NCBI RefSeq assembly: GCF_004153165.1 | Contig: NZ_SEMD01000005.1 | Span: 1-64,000, forward strand | Length of the DNA: 64,000 nucleotides | Direction: 5' to 3' | Origin: Sporolactobacillus sp. THM7-4 | GTDB lineage: Bacteria; Bacillota; Bacilli; Bacillales; Sporolactobacillaceae | Shown here: one piece after another, positions 43,319-51,734 of the stretch | Layout of the letters: the number at the start of each line of letters is the position of its first letter | Numbering within the stretch: the first letter of the stretch is position 1 | The notes under the pieces: model-generated | What the model saw: the letters and a program-made list of their open reading frames with translations, nothing else | Told to the model about the DNA's origin: nothing | The model's database searches: none | Program-made: the position numbers and the translations under genes

Positions 43319-44488
43319 TTATGATTCTGAGCTTGGGTTAAAGCTATTCTTGACAAGTAGAACGCTGAACGTCACCAACAGAAGCCCAAAACCATAGATG
43401 ATAAACAGCGCTCTAAAGTTTGATGCAGCAACAATTTTCGCTCCAAGAGCAGTACCTATCCCACCACCACCCATAAAGCAGAAGGCGACGAGGGATGTGG
43501 CAACGCTTCTTGCTTTTGCTGCAAATTCTGTAGCCACAGTCAGGAAGGATGAATGAGCTAGCATGAAACCCAAACCCATCAGCCCAATTGCGATCACAAC
43601 AATTGGCAGGGAATTTCCCAATACGATGAACAACAAATCCGCTAAAGAGGCAAAGCTAATACCAACAGCTGCAGTTTTCTTGCGGCCTATTTTTCTTGCT
43701 ATTACTCCCGACTTCCTGCCTGCAAGTAATGCCATTAAGCCAAACGCAGTCATAACTATTCCTATCGCAAAATTATTTAATTCAAAAGTCTGCTTAATGA
43801 AGCCTCCCAGGAATGAAAAGGAACCAATTAAGAAGATACCTTCAAATATGACTAATGTATAGATAATTACACTTGATGGATTTTTGAGTACGTTTATATA
43901 AGGCATTATCGCCTTGCTTTCCTTGTTTTTTGTTGAAGGTATCTTTTTACCGATGGTAAACAGTAGGATGGAAGAAACAACGGCCAAAATTGCGTAAACT
44001 CCAAATACACCTCTCCAATTTAAAAAATATGCAATAGAGCCCCCGATCGCCATACTCAGCCCCTGTCCTAGAAAAGATATCCCCATAAATGTTCCTATTG
44101 CTGATTGTCTTTCTTCTATTGGGAACAAATCACCTATAAGTGCCAATGAAACTGGCATCACCGCTGCTGCAAACATTCCTGTTAACGCTCTGTATGCTGT
44201 TAAATCTGGCAGTGCAACAGAAAATGCACATAAGGTAGTCGCTATTGTAAACATTGATATTGAAAATGTGATAACCTGTTTCTTCCCGAATCGCTCTGCA
44301 AGATATCCATACAACAGCTGAAACAATCCAAATGGCAGCATGTATGCTGAAATTATCACTGAAGCAGATGTAACATCCACATTTAGGTTCTGTGCTATAG
44401 ACGGAAGGATAGGTGAAACCACCCAATTGTCCGCCATTGTGACAAAACCCGCAAGGCCAAGTATCAACAGTATTTTTTTCTTATCCAA
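43319..44488 (-). CDS. MFS transporter
   Basis: Encodes 389 residues with twelve membrane helices. The A-motif after helix 2 reads GYLAERFGKKQVITF, and PSIAQNLNVDVTSASVIISAY is typical of drug/metabolite exporters. A repeat of the loop occurs in the second half (GVIARKIGRKKTAAVG). It lies between the carboxymuconolactone-decarboxylase-like gene and the ArsP-type permease in the arsR cluster, so it may export a related compound. Substrate unknown. Confidence 0.85.
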   Translation of the reverse strand: MDKKKILLILGLAGFVTMADNWVVSPILPSIAQNLNVDVTSASVIISAYMLPFGLFQLLYGYLAERFGKKQVITFSISMFTIATTLCAFSVALPDLTAYRALTGMFAAAVMPVSLALIGDLFPIEERQSAIGTFMGISFLGQGLSMAIGGSIAYFLNWRGVFGVYAILAVVSSILLFTIGKKIPSTKNKESKAIMPYINVLKNPSSVIIYTLVIFEGIFLIGSFSFLGGFIKQTFELNNFAIGIVMTAFGLMALLAGRKSGVIARKIGRKKTAAVGISFASLADLLFIVLGNSLPIVVIAIGLMGLGFMLAHSSFLTVATEFAAKARSVATSLVAFCFMGGGGIGTALGAKIVAASNFRALFIIYGFGLLLVTFSVLLVKNSFNPSSES

Positions 44489-44674
44489 AGTATCATCTTC
44501 TTGTAAATTTGATTTTTAATCCATAGCTTTAGCTAGTTAATGCGTGAAAATAGTCGGCGTTTTATTGCCAAAAATAACAATAAGAAAAAGAAGGGTGGCG
44601 TTTTTTCGTAAAAAGATGGAAATGCCATTTGACCCCTTCTTCTCACCATCGGCATTTAGATAAAAACAATAGGG

Positions 44675-45040
44675 TTAGGTTAATTTCTCTGTTTGATTAA
44701 CTAGCAACTTCATCGCTTCCAGTGAAGCTGAAATAACCGTCGTACCCTTTACAAATCTGGCAGTAAGCAAGGCCTCTACAATCTCATCTTTGCTTATTCC
44801 TTGGATCAGCGCGCTTTTGACATATGAAATAATGCAGGTTTCTTGTCCTAATGCTGCAGCGGCGGCTATGCTCATTAGAAGCTTATATTTGTTTGGAACA
44901 GCGGTTTTGCTATACAGCCACTTTTTGTTGTTGACATGTTCAAATACTGCGCTTTCATCCAACTGACTCAATAATTTCATGGGAAGTGGAGTGCTTCCGG
45001 ATTGTTTTTTCATTTGTTCTAGTAGGTCATGAATATTCAT
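44675..45040 (-). CDS. carboxymuconolactone decarboxylase/AhpD-fold protein
   Basis: Encodes 121 residues from the second of two tandem ATGs (GAGGGA six bases before). The family core is visible (YKLLMSIAAAAALGQETCIISYVKSALIQGISKDEIVEAL), but the AhpD redox pair CxxC is reduced to one Cys (ETCIISY), so it is not a standard alkylhydroperoxidase. Such proteins are frequent in arsR/ArsP clusters. Role unknown; a thiol-linked job is inferred. Confidence 0.8.
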   Translation of the reverse strand: MNIHDLLEQMKKQSGSTPLPMKLLSQLDESAVFEHVNNKKWLYSKTAVPNKYKLLMSIAAAAALGQETCIISYVKSALIQGISKDEIVEALLTARFVKGTTVISASLEAMKLLVNQTEKLT

Positions 45041-45061
45041 CATTTTTCCCTCAATCAAAAA

Positions 45062-45295
45062 TTATTTTTTTAATAACCCGACAACCTCATCAACGGATAG
45101 AACTTTCCCCGCTGATACGACCTTCTCATCAATGGTTAGTGCAGGTGTACTCATGACTCCGTAACGTACAATTGAAGGAATGTCTTCAACCTTTTCAACA
45201 GTGGCATTGACCTGAGCCGATGAAATGGCTTCACGAACATTTTGCTCAAGTGCTTTGCATCGTTTACAGCCGGTCCCCAAAATTTTAATGATCAT
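45062..45295 (-). CDS. small thioredoxin-fold protein, TM0996/MTH895 family
   Basis: Encodes 77 residues from ATG 45295, with AAGGAGCG at good spacing. It starts MIIKILGTGCKRCKALEQNV, with the CxxC pair (C10 and C13) and ends VVSAGKVLSVDEVVGLLKK; VMSTPALTID is the cis-Pro loop. These miniature glutaredoxin-like proteins travel with ArsR and ArsP-type permeases and probably reduce or carry the toxic thiophile. It follows arsR after 65 bases. Confidence 0.88.
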   Translation of the reverse strand: MIIKILGTGCKRCKALEQNVREAISSAQVNATVEKVEDIPSIVRYGVMSTPALTIDEKVVSAGKVLSVDEVVGLLKK

Positions 45296-45360
45296 TTGAA
45301 ATCGCTCCTTAATAATAAAAATTATAGATGCCAGACAAGATAAAACCATCCGCAAGGGAT

Positions 45361-45717
45361 TTACTCGTGAGGTGTTGTTGATAGACAATTCAACGGTGTG
45401 CTTAATGTGTAAACAGTGAACTTCCCATCTTTTCTAGAATGGATTACTCCACCGCGTTCAAGAATTTTTAAATGATGGCTAATCGTTGATTGAGGCAATT
45501 GAAGCCCTGAAACGATCTCACACATGCATAGATCACTGATCAGTAACATGCCGACAATCTTTAATCGTGTCGCATCCCCAAGTGACTTGAACAGTTCAGC
45601 TTTCTTTTCAAGCGATTCATTGTTTCTTAGAAAAGTAAGTTTCTCTTTTGAACGAGCGATGAATTGCTTGATCTCTTCATCAGTTCGAATATTCCACGCT
45701 CTCTGTTCTGTGACCAT
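45361..45717 (-). CDS. ArsR-family metalloregulator
   Basis: Encodes 118 residues from ATG 45717 (AGGAGGTT upstream). A winged helix-turn-helix (FKSLGDATRLKIVGMLL, LQLPQSTISHHLKILERGGVI) carries the metal-site helix DLCMCEIVSG, the CxC form of the ArsR ELCVCDL box that binds As(III) or Sb(III). The N-terminal 35 residues are extra. First gene of the cluster toward 42286, so it should repress the five-gene operon until the metalloid appears. Confidence 0.88.
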   Translation of the reverse strand: MVTEQRAWNIRTDEEIKQFIARSKEKLTFLRNNESLEKKAELFKSLGDATRLKIVGMLLISDLCMCEIVSGLQLPQSTISHHLKILERGGVIHSRKDGKFTVYTLSTPLNCLSTTPHE

Positions 45718-45938
45718 TAAATAACCTCCTTTGCTAAACAAAATTATAAAACTAGTTGTATAGTTATGTCAACTGATGCTGATGTCATGAAGTGTATCAA
45801 TTGCAGAAGATAAACGGGCAATTGCAAAAGTGACGTAAAAATAAAGGTCCACGCCTTGCAATATATAATCTATTGCTTATACAATTTTAATTTAGATATG
45901 TTTTCCAACAGATGAATGCGGCTTGGCACAGCTCTTAG

Positions 45939-45963
45939 TAAACGACTTTATTGTCAGTTAACA
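45939..45963 (-). repeat. candidate left end of the Tn7-like element
   Basis: Read on the minus strand from 45963: TGTTAACTGACAATAAAG, then TCGTTTACT. The TGT tip and GACAATAAAG have the same 18-base register as the right end and as E. coli Tn7, and the orientation is inverted relative to the right-end sites, as required. Only this site is clear; the extra spaced sites expected in a left end are not obvious. The gap 45718-46115 has no gene. Confidence 0.6.
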
Positions 45964-46040
45964 AAAAATCGATAATTGACCAAGGGAGAATGGTAAAAAG
46001 CTTCTCATCTTTTTTGATGGCTGAAAGGGTTGTAATCTGC

Positions 46041-46056
46041 ATACCCTATAGGGTAT
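46041..46056. promoter_or_regulatory. CstR operator, perfect palindrome
   Basis: ATACCCTATAGGGTAT, a perfect ATACCC-N4-GGGTAT site overlapping a TATAAT-like -10 (GGTATAATG), 60 bases before the first CoA-disulfide reductase gene. Confidence 0.85.
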
Positions 46057-46115
46057 AATGTGATTGAACATTGGCGAAAGTGTTGCCATGAATACGTGAA
46101 GCAGGAGGACCCATT

Positions 46116-48584
46116 GTGAAAAAGCGAATCATTATTGTCGGCGGTGTCGCCGGCGGTGCAAGTGTGGCGACACGGCTCAGGCGATTAAGTGAAGAAAATG
46201 ACATTGTCATGTATGAAAAGGGCGCTTACATTTCTTTTGCTAATTGCGGTCTGCCTTATTATGTCGGTGGTACGATCCGTGAAAAAGACGCGCTGCTTGT
46301 TGAATCGGTTGAGAACATGGTCAAGGAATTCAATATTGAAGTTCACAACAACACAGAAGTAGTAGATATAGATCCGGAAAAGCACATCATTACAGTAAAA
46401 AATGTGTTGAACGGGGAAACGGCAACGGATCATTACGACCGTTTAATTCTTTCCACTGGCGGAAAACCGATAATTCCTAAGATCCCGGGACTTGATCAGG
46501 CGGATAATGTTTTCTCCGTACGGAATATACCGGATGTTGAGCGTATAAAGAATTATATCGATGCCCATAATGTGCGAAAAGTTACAGTGATCGGTGGCGG
46601 ATTTATTGGTCTGGAAATGACTGAAAATCTTGTCGATCTTGGGCTGGAGGTCACACTGGTCGAAGCGAGTCCGCAAGTAATGGCACCGCTCGATTTTGAA
46701 ATGGCGCAATTCGTTCATGAACAAATTGAACTTCATGGTGTGCAGCTCATTTTAAATGATGGGATTGCACGTTTTTCAGGGAACGGACATGCGGTAGTGC
46801 TCAGCAGCGGCAAAGAAATAGACACCGAACTAACCGTGATGGCGATCGGTGTACTGCCCGACAGTACATTGGCGCAAAAAGCAGGCGTAAAGACGGGCAT
46901 AAAAGGCGCCATCGTTGTTAACGGGCATTTCGAAACGAATGTTCCGGATATATTTGCGATTGGCGATGTGATCGAAGTAAAAGATTTCATCACCGGCACT
47001 CAGACATTAATCCCGCTTGCCGGACCGGCCAATCGTCAAGGGAGGTTTCTTGCAGATTATCTAAACGGACTGGATGCAAAGAATCCCCCTGTGCTGGGAA
47101 CAGCTGTGGCGAAAGTTTTTGCGCTCACGGTGGCAACCACGGGGAAAAATGAGCGTTTTTTGAAACAGGCCGGTATTTCCTATCGGGTGGCTCATTTACA
47201 TCCCAATTCCCACGCTGGCTATTATCCCGGTGCAGCACCGATTGAATTGAAGGTGATCTATGATGAACAAGGGAAAATTCTCGGTGCGCAAGCGATTGGT
47301 ACGGAAGGTGCGGACAAACGCATTGACATCATTTCGGCAGTGATGCGTTTAAACGGATCGATTGAGGATCTTCAATTGGTCGAAGTTGCCTATGCGCCGC
47401 CGTATGCCTCGGCGAAAGATCCGGTAAACTATGCTGGTTATATCGCGGCGGATCAGCGTCAGGGATTAGTAAAGACGATTGAATGGGATGAGGTCGATGC
47501 GCTGATTGAGAAACAGGCGTACTTCTTGGATGTACGCGAATCCTTCGAACTGGCTACCGGAAAACTTCCTGGCAGTCATCACATACCGCGAGGTGAATTG
47601 CGAGGCCGGCTTGCGGAGCTTCCCAAGGATCAGCCGATTTATGTGTATTGCTCTGTAGGGCTTCGCGGTTATAATGCGGCGCGAATTTTGGCACTGAATG
47701 GTTTTGATGTATATAATCTTGACGGCGGTTTGAAAACTTATGAACAAGCCAAATATGAGACGGGCCAAATGAATGCACAAGCTCATCCTGCAGCTCAAAG
47801 TGAGCTGTCTTCAACCATGGCAAAGCAAGCGCCTCAATGTACGAAAATTGAAGTAGATGCCTGCGGACTGCAATGTCCTGGACCTATTCTCAAGGTTAAG
47901 CAATCCATGGAGAAGATGAATAAGGGAGATATCATGCAAGTGCAGGCCTCTGATTTTGGCTTTCACAAGGATATTGTTGCCTGGGCAAATGCGACAGGTA
48001 ATCAATTACTGACGAACGACATTGTCGGCAATAAGGTCGTTGCGACGGTGGTGAAGGGGGCCATGGCTAGTCGCGACGATGCTGCTCATGCGGTGCATAC
48101 AGCCCCAGAATCTGGCGGTGCAACAACAATGGTGGTTTTTGACGGCGATTTGGATAAAGCAATTGCAACGTTTATTATTGCGACTGGTGCGGCCGCAATG
48201 GGTAAGCCGGTCACGCTTTTCTTCACTTTCTGGGGGCTAAATATTATTAAGCGACATGCCAATACGAAGATCAACAAGTCGGGAACTGACAAACTGTTCA
48301 GTATGATGTTGCCGAAGAATGCGAATCATCTGCCGCTGTCACGAATGAATATGGCCGGCATGGGCCCGAAAATGATTAAAAAGGTCATGGCTGACAAGAA
48401 TGTTGACAGCCTTGCAGTTATGATTGAGCGTGCAAAACAGCTTGGCGTGAAAATGGTGGCCTGTACAATGAGTATGGATCTCATGGGCGTTGCACGTGAA
48501 GAAATCATCGATGGTGTTGAATTTGGCGGCGTGGCCAGTTATTTAGGCGAAGCAGCAAAATCAAATGTGAATCTATTTATATAA
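46116..48584 (+). CDS. CoA-disulfide/persulfide reductase fused to rhodanese, TusA and DsrE-like domains
   Basis: Encodes 822 residues in four modules. Residues 1-440: FAD/NAD(P)H disulfide reductase of the CoADR type, with IIIVGGVAGGASVATRLRR and the single redox Cys in SFANCGLPYY (Cys43). About 455-550: rhodanese with catalytic Cys in YCSVGLRGYNAAR. About 580-650: TusA with ACGLQCPGPILK. About 665-822: DsrE2-like domain, membrane-prone (VVFDGDLDKAIATFIIATGA). The chain should take sulfane sulfur from CoA or protein persulfides and pass it on. GGAGGACCC precedes the GTG/ATG start. Controlled by a CstR operator. Confidence 0.9.
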   Translation: MKKRIIIVGGVAGGASVATRLRRLSEENDIVMYEKGAYISFANCGLPYYVGGTIREKDALLVESVENMVKEFNIEVHNNTEVVDIDPEKHIITVKNVLNGETATDHYDRLILSTGGKPIIPKIPGLDQADNVFSVRNIPDVERIKNYIDAHNVRKVTVIGGGFIGLEMTENLVDLGLEVTLVEASPQVMAPLDFEMAQFVHEQIELHGVQLILNDGIARFSGNGHAVVLSSGKEIDTELTVMAIGVLPDSTLAQKAGVKTGIKGAIVVNGHFETNVPDIFAIGDVIEVKDFITGTQTLIPLAGPANRQGRFLADYLNGLDAKNPPVLGTAVAKVFALTVATTGKNERFLKQAGISYRVAHLHPNSHAGYYPGAAPIELKVIYDEQGKILGAQAIGTEGADKRIDIISAVMRLNGSIEDLQLVEVAYAPPYASAKDPVNYAGYIAADQRQGLVKTIEWDEVDALIEKQAYFLDVRESFELATGKLPGSHHIPRGELRGRLAELPKDQPIYVYCSVGLRGYNAARILALNGFDVYNLDGGLKTYEQAKYETGQMNAQAHPAAQSELSSTMAKQAPQCTKIEVDACGLQCPGPILKVKQSMEKMNKGDIMQVQASDFGFHKDIVAWANATGNQLLTNDIVGNKVVATVVKGAMASRDDAAHAVHTAPESGGATTMVVFDGDLDKAIATFIIATGAAAMGKPVTLFFTFWGLNIIKRHANTKINKSGTDKLFSMMLPKNANHLPLSRMNMAGMGPKMIKKVMADKNVDSLAVMIERAKQLGVKMVACTMSMDLMGVAREEIIDGVEFGGVASYLGEAAKSNVNLFI

Positions 48585-48615
48585 TCAGATCAAATCGTTG
48601 TATAAGCCAGCGAAA

Positions 48616-48652
48616 AGGGCGTCTCATTAGTCTATTGACGGTGAAGACACCC
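48616..48652 (+). terminator. imperfect hairpin after the fusion gene
   Basis: AAGGGCGTCT pairs with AGACACCCTT (one mismatch); the tail is only weakly T-rich. Confidence 0.45.
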
Positions 48653-48792
48653 TTCTATGGCTTAAGATACTCTTTTGCAGGAGTGTTGTTTTTCAGGGGC
48701 ACTTCTTCCAAAAAAAGGAGCTAATGTTCCTGGGACTTCGGGTGTTTCAGTGCTGATGTCGTTCACTTGACTTTAAAAATAGAATGAGTAAT

Positions 48793-48808
48793 ATACGGGT
48801 AGGGGTAT
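48793..48808. promoter_or_regulatory. CstR operator, imperfect, before cstR
   Basis: ATACGGGTAGGGGTAT keeps the right half-site and the outer bases. It lies 15 bases before the cstR start codon, suited to autorepression. Confidence 0.65.
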
Positions 48809-48822
48809 AAAGGAGGCAGCTT

Positions 48823-49086
48823 ATGGAGTATACATCACAAATGACCAATCGATTGAAACGGATTGATGGACAAATCCGTGGAATTATTCACATGATGGAA
48901 CAAGGATTAGACTGTCGCAGCGTAGTCACCCAGATGACGGCCGCACGGTCAGCACTGGATCGTGCACTGGGCCTGGTTATTGGCAAAAATCTTGAAGCCT
49001 GTTTGCGGCAACAGATTGAAGACAGCGAAGGTTCGTCTGAAGCAATCATAAACGAAGCGATTCAAATGCTGGTGAAAAGCCGTTAA
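48823..49086 (+). CDS. cstR: CsoR-family persulfide sensor CstR
   Basis: Encodes 87 residues, all-helical CsoR/DUF156 fold (TNRLKRIDGQIRGIIHMMEQG). The two cysteines are Cys31 (LDCRSVV) and Cys60 (EACLRQQ), the same positions as in S. aureus CstR, where they form di- to tetrasulfide cross-links; the His of the copper CsoR X-Y-Z site is missing, so copper sensing is unlikely. AAGGAGGCAGCTT precedes the ATG. It should repress the genes preceded by ATACCC-N4-GGGTAT sites here and release them on reactive sulfur. Confidence 0.9.
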   Translation: MEYTSQMTNRLKRIDGQIRGIIHMMEQGLDCRSVVTQMTAARSALDRALGLVIGKNLEACLRQQIEDSEGSSEAIINEAIQMLVKSR

Positions 49087-49130
49087 GGGATTAAGAGAAG
49101 TGAATCCAACGGCTAAGGAGGAATTTAATT

Positions 49131-49451
49131 ATGAGATGCATATTCTTTTGCAAACCAAAAATCAAAAAGATAAGCACTTCTGAGTTGAAGAAAGTCTATC
49201 TGCCGAGTAAAAAGGGTAAATATTTTCTTGACGTACGTACAAAAGCAGAGTTCAATGGTCATTCAATTCCGGGTTTTGTCAATATTCCGTTGCAGACCCT
49301 GAGCAATCATCTTAATAAGATTCCGAAAGAAAAAGAAGTGGTTGTCATTTGTCAAAGCGGTATGAGAAGCTCGGTTGCGTGTAAGGTTTTAAAAAAAGCA
49401 GGTTATGAGAAAGTAACCAATGTTCGCGGTGGAATGAATCACTGGTTCTAA
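49131..49451 (+). CDS. single-domain rhodanese
   Basis: Encodes 106 residues. An N-terminal extension with a cysteine pair (CIFFCKPK) is followed by a rhodanese domain: YFLDVRTKAEFNGHSIPGFV, catalytic loop ICQSGMRSS and the end NVRGGMNHW. The CQSGMRS loop suits a thiosulfate or persulfide sulfurtransferase. TAAGGAGGAATT gives a strong ribosome site. It lies 45 bases after cstR and is probably co-transcribed. Confidence 0.9.
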   Translation: MRCIFFCKPKIKKISTSELKKVYLPSKKGKYFLDVRTKAEFNGHSIPGFVNIPLQTLSNHLNKIPKEKEVVVICQSGMRSSVACKVLKKAGYEKVTNVRGGMNHWF

Positions 49452-49470
49452 CTTTTTTATGGAGAAAAAT

Positions 49471-49486
49471 ATACCCATATGGGTAT
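49471..49486. promoter_or_regulatory. CstR operator, perfect palindrome
   Basis: ATACCCATATGGGTAT, between the two rhodanese genes, 54 bases before the second. It implies an internal promoter. Confidence 0.82.
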
Positions 49487-49539
49487 ATAAGCGCGCGGGT
49501 TTTGAAAAAATAAAAATTTTGTCCAGGGAGGATAACAGC

Positions 49540-49842
49540 ATGTATGAAGATTTGACACCCGAAGAAGTCGAACAACTGATACGCAGTCATGCACCTGTAA
49601 GTATTATTGATGTGCGCGAACCTTTTGAATTTGCCGAAGGGCACATTCCTGGTGCCAAGAATATTTCGGTTAATGGAATCCAGAACCGACTCGATGAAAT
49701 CAACAAAAATCAAGAGCATATTATTGTTTGTCATTCTGGAAGCAGAAGCGGTGTGGCTTCTGCCATCTTATCTGCAAATGGATTTAAGGTCAAAAATATG
49801 ACAGGCGGAATGATGAACTGGCACGGACCTATCGAATTTTAA
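49540..49842 (+). CDS. single-domain rhodanese
   Basis: Encodes 100 residues from ATG 49540, preceded by CAGGGAGG; an in-frame ATG at 49459 lies upstream of the operator and is rejected. Family blocks: SIIDVREPFEFAEGHIPGAKN, active loop VCHSGSRSG with the catalytic Cys, and NMTGGMMNW. It differs from its neighbour in the active loop (CHSGSRS against CQSGMRS), which suggests different acceptors. Followed by the second CoA-disulfide reductase after 13 bases. Confidence 0.9.
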   Translation: MYEDLTPEEVEQLIRSHAPVSIIDVREPFEFAEGHIPGAKNISVNGIQNRLDEINKNQEHIIVCHSGSRSGVASAILSANGFKVKNMTGGMMNWHGPIEF

Positions 49843-49855
49843 GGAGGAAAGTTAG

Positions 49856-51502
49856 ATGAAATATGTCATTGTTGGCGGGGTTGCGGGCGGTATGTCGGCA
49901 GCCACACGTCTACGCCGATTGAATGAAGAGGCGGAAATTATTGTCTTTGAACGTGGTCCTTATGTTTCTTTTGCCAATTGCGGGCTTCCGTATTATATTG
50001 GGGGAGTGATTAAAGAACGGTCGAAGCTGCTTGTGCAGACGGCAGAAAAGCTGTATCAGCGTTTTCGTCTGGACGTGCGGCCCGAAAGCGAAGTAACCCG
50101 TATTGATCGGGAACAAAAGAAGGTAATTATTGATCATCATGGAAAGTCTTATGATGAGACCTATGATGTGCTGATTCTCTCGACAGGCGCGCACCCGATG
50201 CGTCCGCCAATTGAAGGAATCGACCAAGCGGACAATTTGTTCACGCTGCGTGATGTTCCGGATGCCGAACGTATTGTTCAGTATCTTCAGCAGCATAAAG
50301 CGGATCGTGCGGTGATCGTTGGTGCCGGCTTTATCGGCATTGAAATGGCTGAGAATCTGGCAGAACGCGGAATTAAAGTGACGATTGTTGAACGAGAGCA
50401 TCAAGTCCTTCCTCCACTTGATCCGGAAATGGCGATTATGATAGAAGCTGAACTGAAAAAGTACGACATTGAGGTGCTCAAAGGAAAAACCGTTACTGGC
50501 TTTGAAGAAAAAGGTGCGAATCTTGCTCTCGATGATGGCACACATCTGAAGACAGATTTGACGCTCTTATCGGTCGGTGTTGTTCCAGAGTCCTCCTTAG
50601 CTGATCATGCGGGTTTGACGCTTGGCATACGTCGAAGCATATCAGTGAATGATCAATTACAGACCAGCGATCCAAACATTTATGCGATTGGAGATGCAAT
50701 AGAGGTTGCTCAAACCGTTGGCGGTCGGGCAGCAGTCATACCGCTTGCTTCTCCGGCCAATCGGCAAGGACGCATGGTTGCCGATATTCTTAGCGGGATG
50801 AAACGCAGCTACAAGGGAACTCTGGGAACCTCCATAGTGAAAGCCTTTGATTTGTCTGCAGCTGTAACTGGATTGAGTGAGAAACTATTGCAGCGATTCA
50901 ATATCCCCTACGAAGCGCTGCACACGTGCCCGCCGGATCACGCAACCTATTATCCGGGCAGTTCGCAGATGACACTCAAGCTGCTCTTTGATCCTGAATC
51001 TGGAAAGGTGCTGGGTGCACAGGCGGTCGGCGAGAAGGGAATCGATAAGACCATTGATGTACTTGCCACAGCGATTCATGGACAGATGACGGTCAATGAT
51101 CTGACCGAACTGGAACTAGCCTACGCTCCGCCATTTAATTCGGCAAAAGCACCGATAAATTTGATTGGCTATGCTTCAGAAAATTTGCTGGATGATAAGG
51201 TGCAGGATGTTCAGTGGAACGAAGTCGATCAGTTGGTAAAACAAGGAGCGCTGCTTATTGATGTTCGGACGGAACAGGAATATGGTGACGGCGCCATCCA
51301 GGGGGCTGTAAATATTCCTTTAGACAATCTTCGCGAACGGTTAAGTGAGATTCCGAAAGATCGCGACCTGATTGTGTCATGTCGGGTGGGGCTTCGCGGC
51401 TATCTTGCGGCGCGTATTCTTGCTCAGAAGGGCTATTCGGTTAAGAATCTGGATGGAGGCTATAAACTGTACAGTAGCGCTTTTCCAGAAAAAGTAAAGT
51501 AA
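49856..51502 (+). CDS. CoA-disulfide reductase-rhodanese fusion (CoADR-RHD)
   Basis: Encodes 548 residues, the size of CoADR-RHD of bacilli. Residues 1-440 are the flavoprotein (VIVGGVAGGMSAATRLRRL, redox Cys in SFANCGLPYY, second dinucleotide fold VIVGAGFIGIEMAE); about 460-545 form the rhodanese with active Cys in SCRVGLRGYLAAR. It reduces CoA disulfide and CoA or polysulfide persulfides with NAD(P)H. AAGGAGG precedes the ATG. It is a shorter paralogue of the gene at 46116, without the TusA and DsrE modules. Confidence 0.92.
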   Translation: MKYVIVGGVAGGMSAATRLRRLNEEAEIIVFERGPYVSFANCGLPYYIGGVIKERSKLLVQTAEKLYQRFRLDVRPESEVTRIDREQKKVIIDHHGKSYDETYDVLILSTGAHPMRPPIEGIDQADNLFTLRDVPDAERIVQYLQQHKADRAVIVGAGFIGIEMAENLAERGIKVTIVEREHQVLPPLDPEMAIMIEAELKKYDIEVLKGKTVTGFEEKGANLALDDGTHLKTDLTLLSVGVVPESSLADHAGLTLGIRRSISVNDQLQTSDPNIYAIGDAIEVAQTVGGRAAVIPLASPANRQGRMVADILSGMKRSYKGTLGTSIVKAFDLSAAVTGLSEKLLQRFNIPYEALHTCPPDHATYYPGSSQMTLKLLFDPESGKVLGAQAVGEKGIDKTIDVLATAIHGQMTVNDLTELELAYAPPFNSAKAPINLIGYASENLLDDKVQDVQWNEVDQLVKQGALLIDVRTEQEYGDGAIQGAVNIPLDNLRERLSEIPKDRDLIVSCRVGLRGYLAARILAQKGYSVKNLDGGYKLYSSAFPEKVK

Positions 51503-51627
51503 CCCAATACAAAAGGTTAACGATCAGTTCGATTGAACCGTGGCAGAAAAAGCTTAGCCTTCTGCACTGATGTTACAGGCGGTAGAGATTTATCTACTGT
51601 CAAGAGTGATCAGTTATGCTAAAGAAT

Positions 51628-51664
51628 AGGAGGACACCTGTGGTACTACAGAGGTGTCCTCCTT
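51628..51664. terminator. bidirectional hairpin terminator
   Basis: AGGAGGACACCTGT pairs with ACAGAGGTGTCCTCCT nearly perfectly between converging genes. Confidence 0.7.
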
Positions 51665-51734
51665 ATCATTCATAGTGGCCTTTACCCCTATCAAAAATTG
51701 CACGCGAGAAGCCATACCTCTCAATTTCCTTCTT

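Larger units (their letters stand above)
26783..45963. mobile_element. Tn7-like transposon at attTn7 (left end tentative)
   Basis: The right tip TGTACTCGTC begins after exactly 25 bases following the glmS stop, the spacing used by Tn7. Three phased 20-bp TnsB-type repeats and tnsA, tnsB, tnsC, tniQ/tnsD, tnsE follow in Tn7 order and orientation. A candidate left tip is at 45963 (inverted TGT and TnsB-type site); the span would then be 19.2 kb with 11 kb of cargo. The 5 bases outside the ends differ (ATTGT at 26778-26782, AAAAA at 45964-45968), so the left limit is not proven. The right end and transposition genes are certain. Confidence 0.8.

Noticed and set aside
26783-46000. CRISPR array or Cas genes carried by the Tn7-like element
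   Set aside because: No regularly spaced repeats of CRISPR type and no Cas-like proteins were seen; the element has TnsD and TnsE for targeting.
48823-49086. Copper-sensing CsoR
   Set aside because: The metal-site His is absent and the cysteines are at the CstR positions 31 and 60; neighbouring genes are for sulfur.
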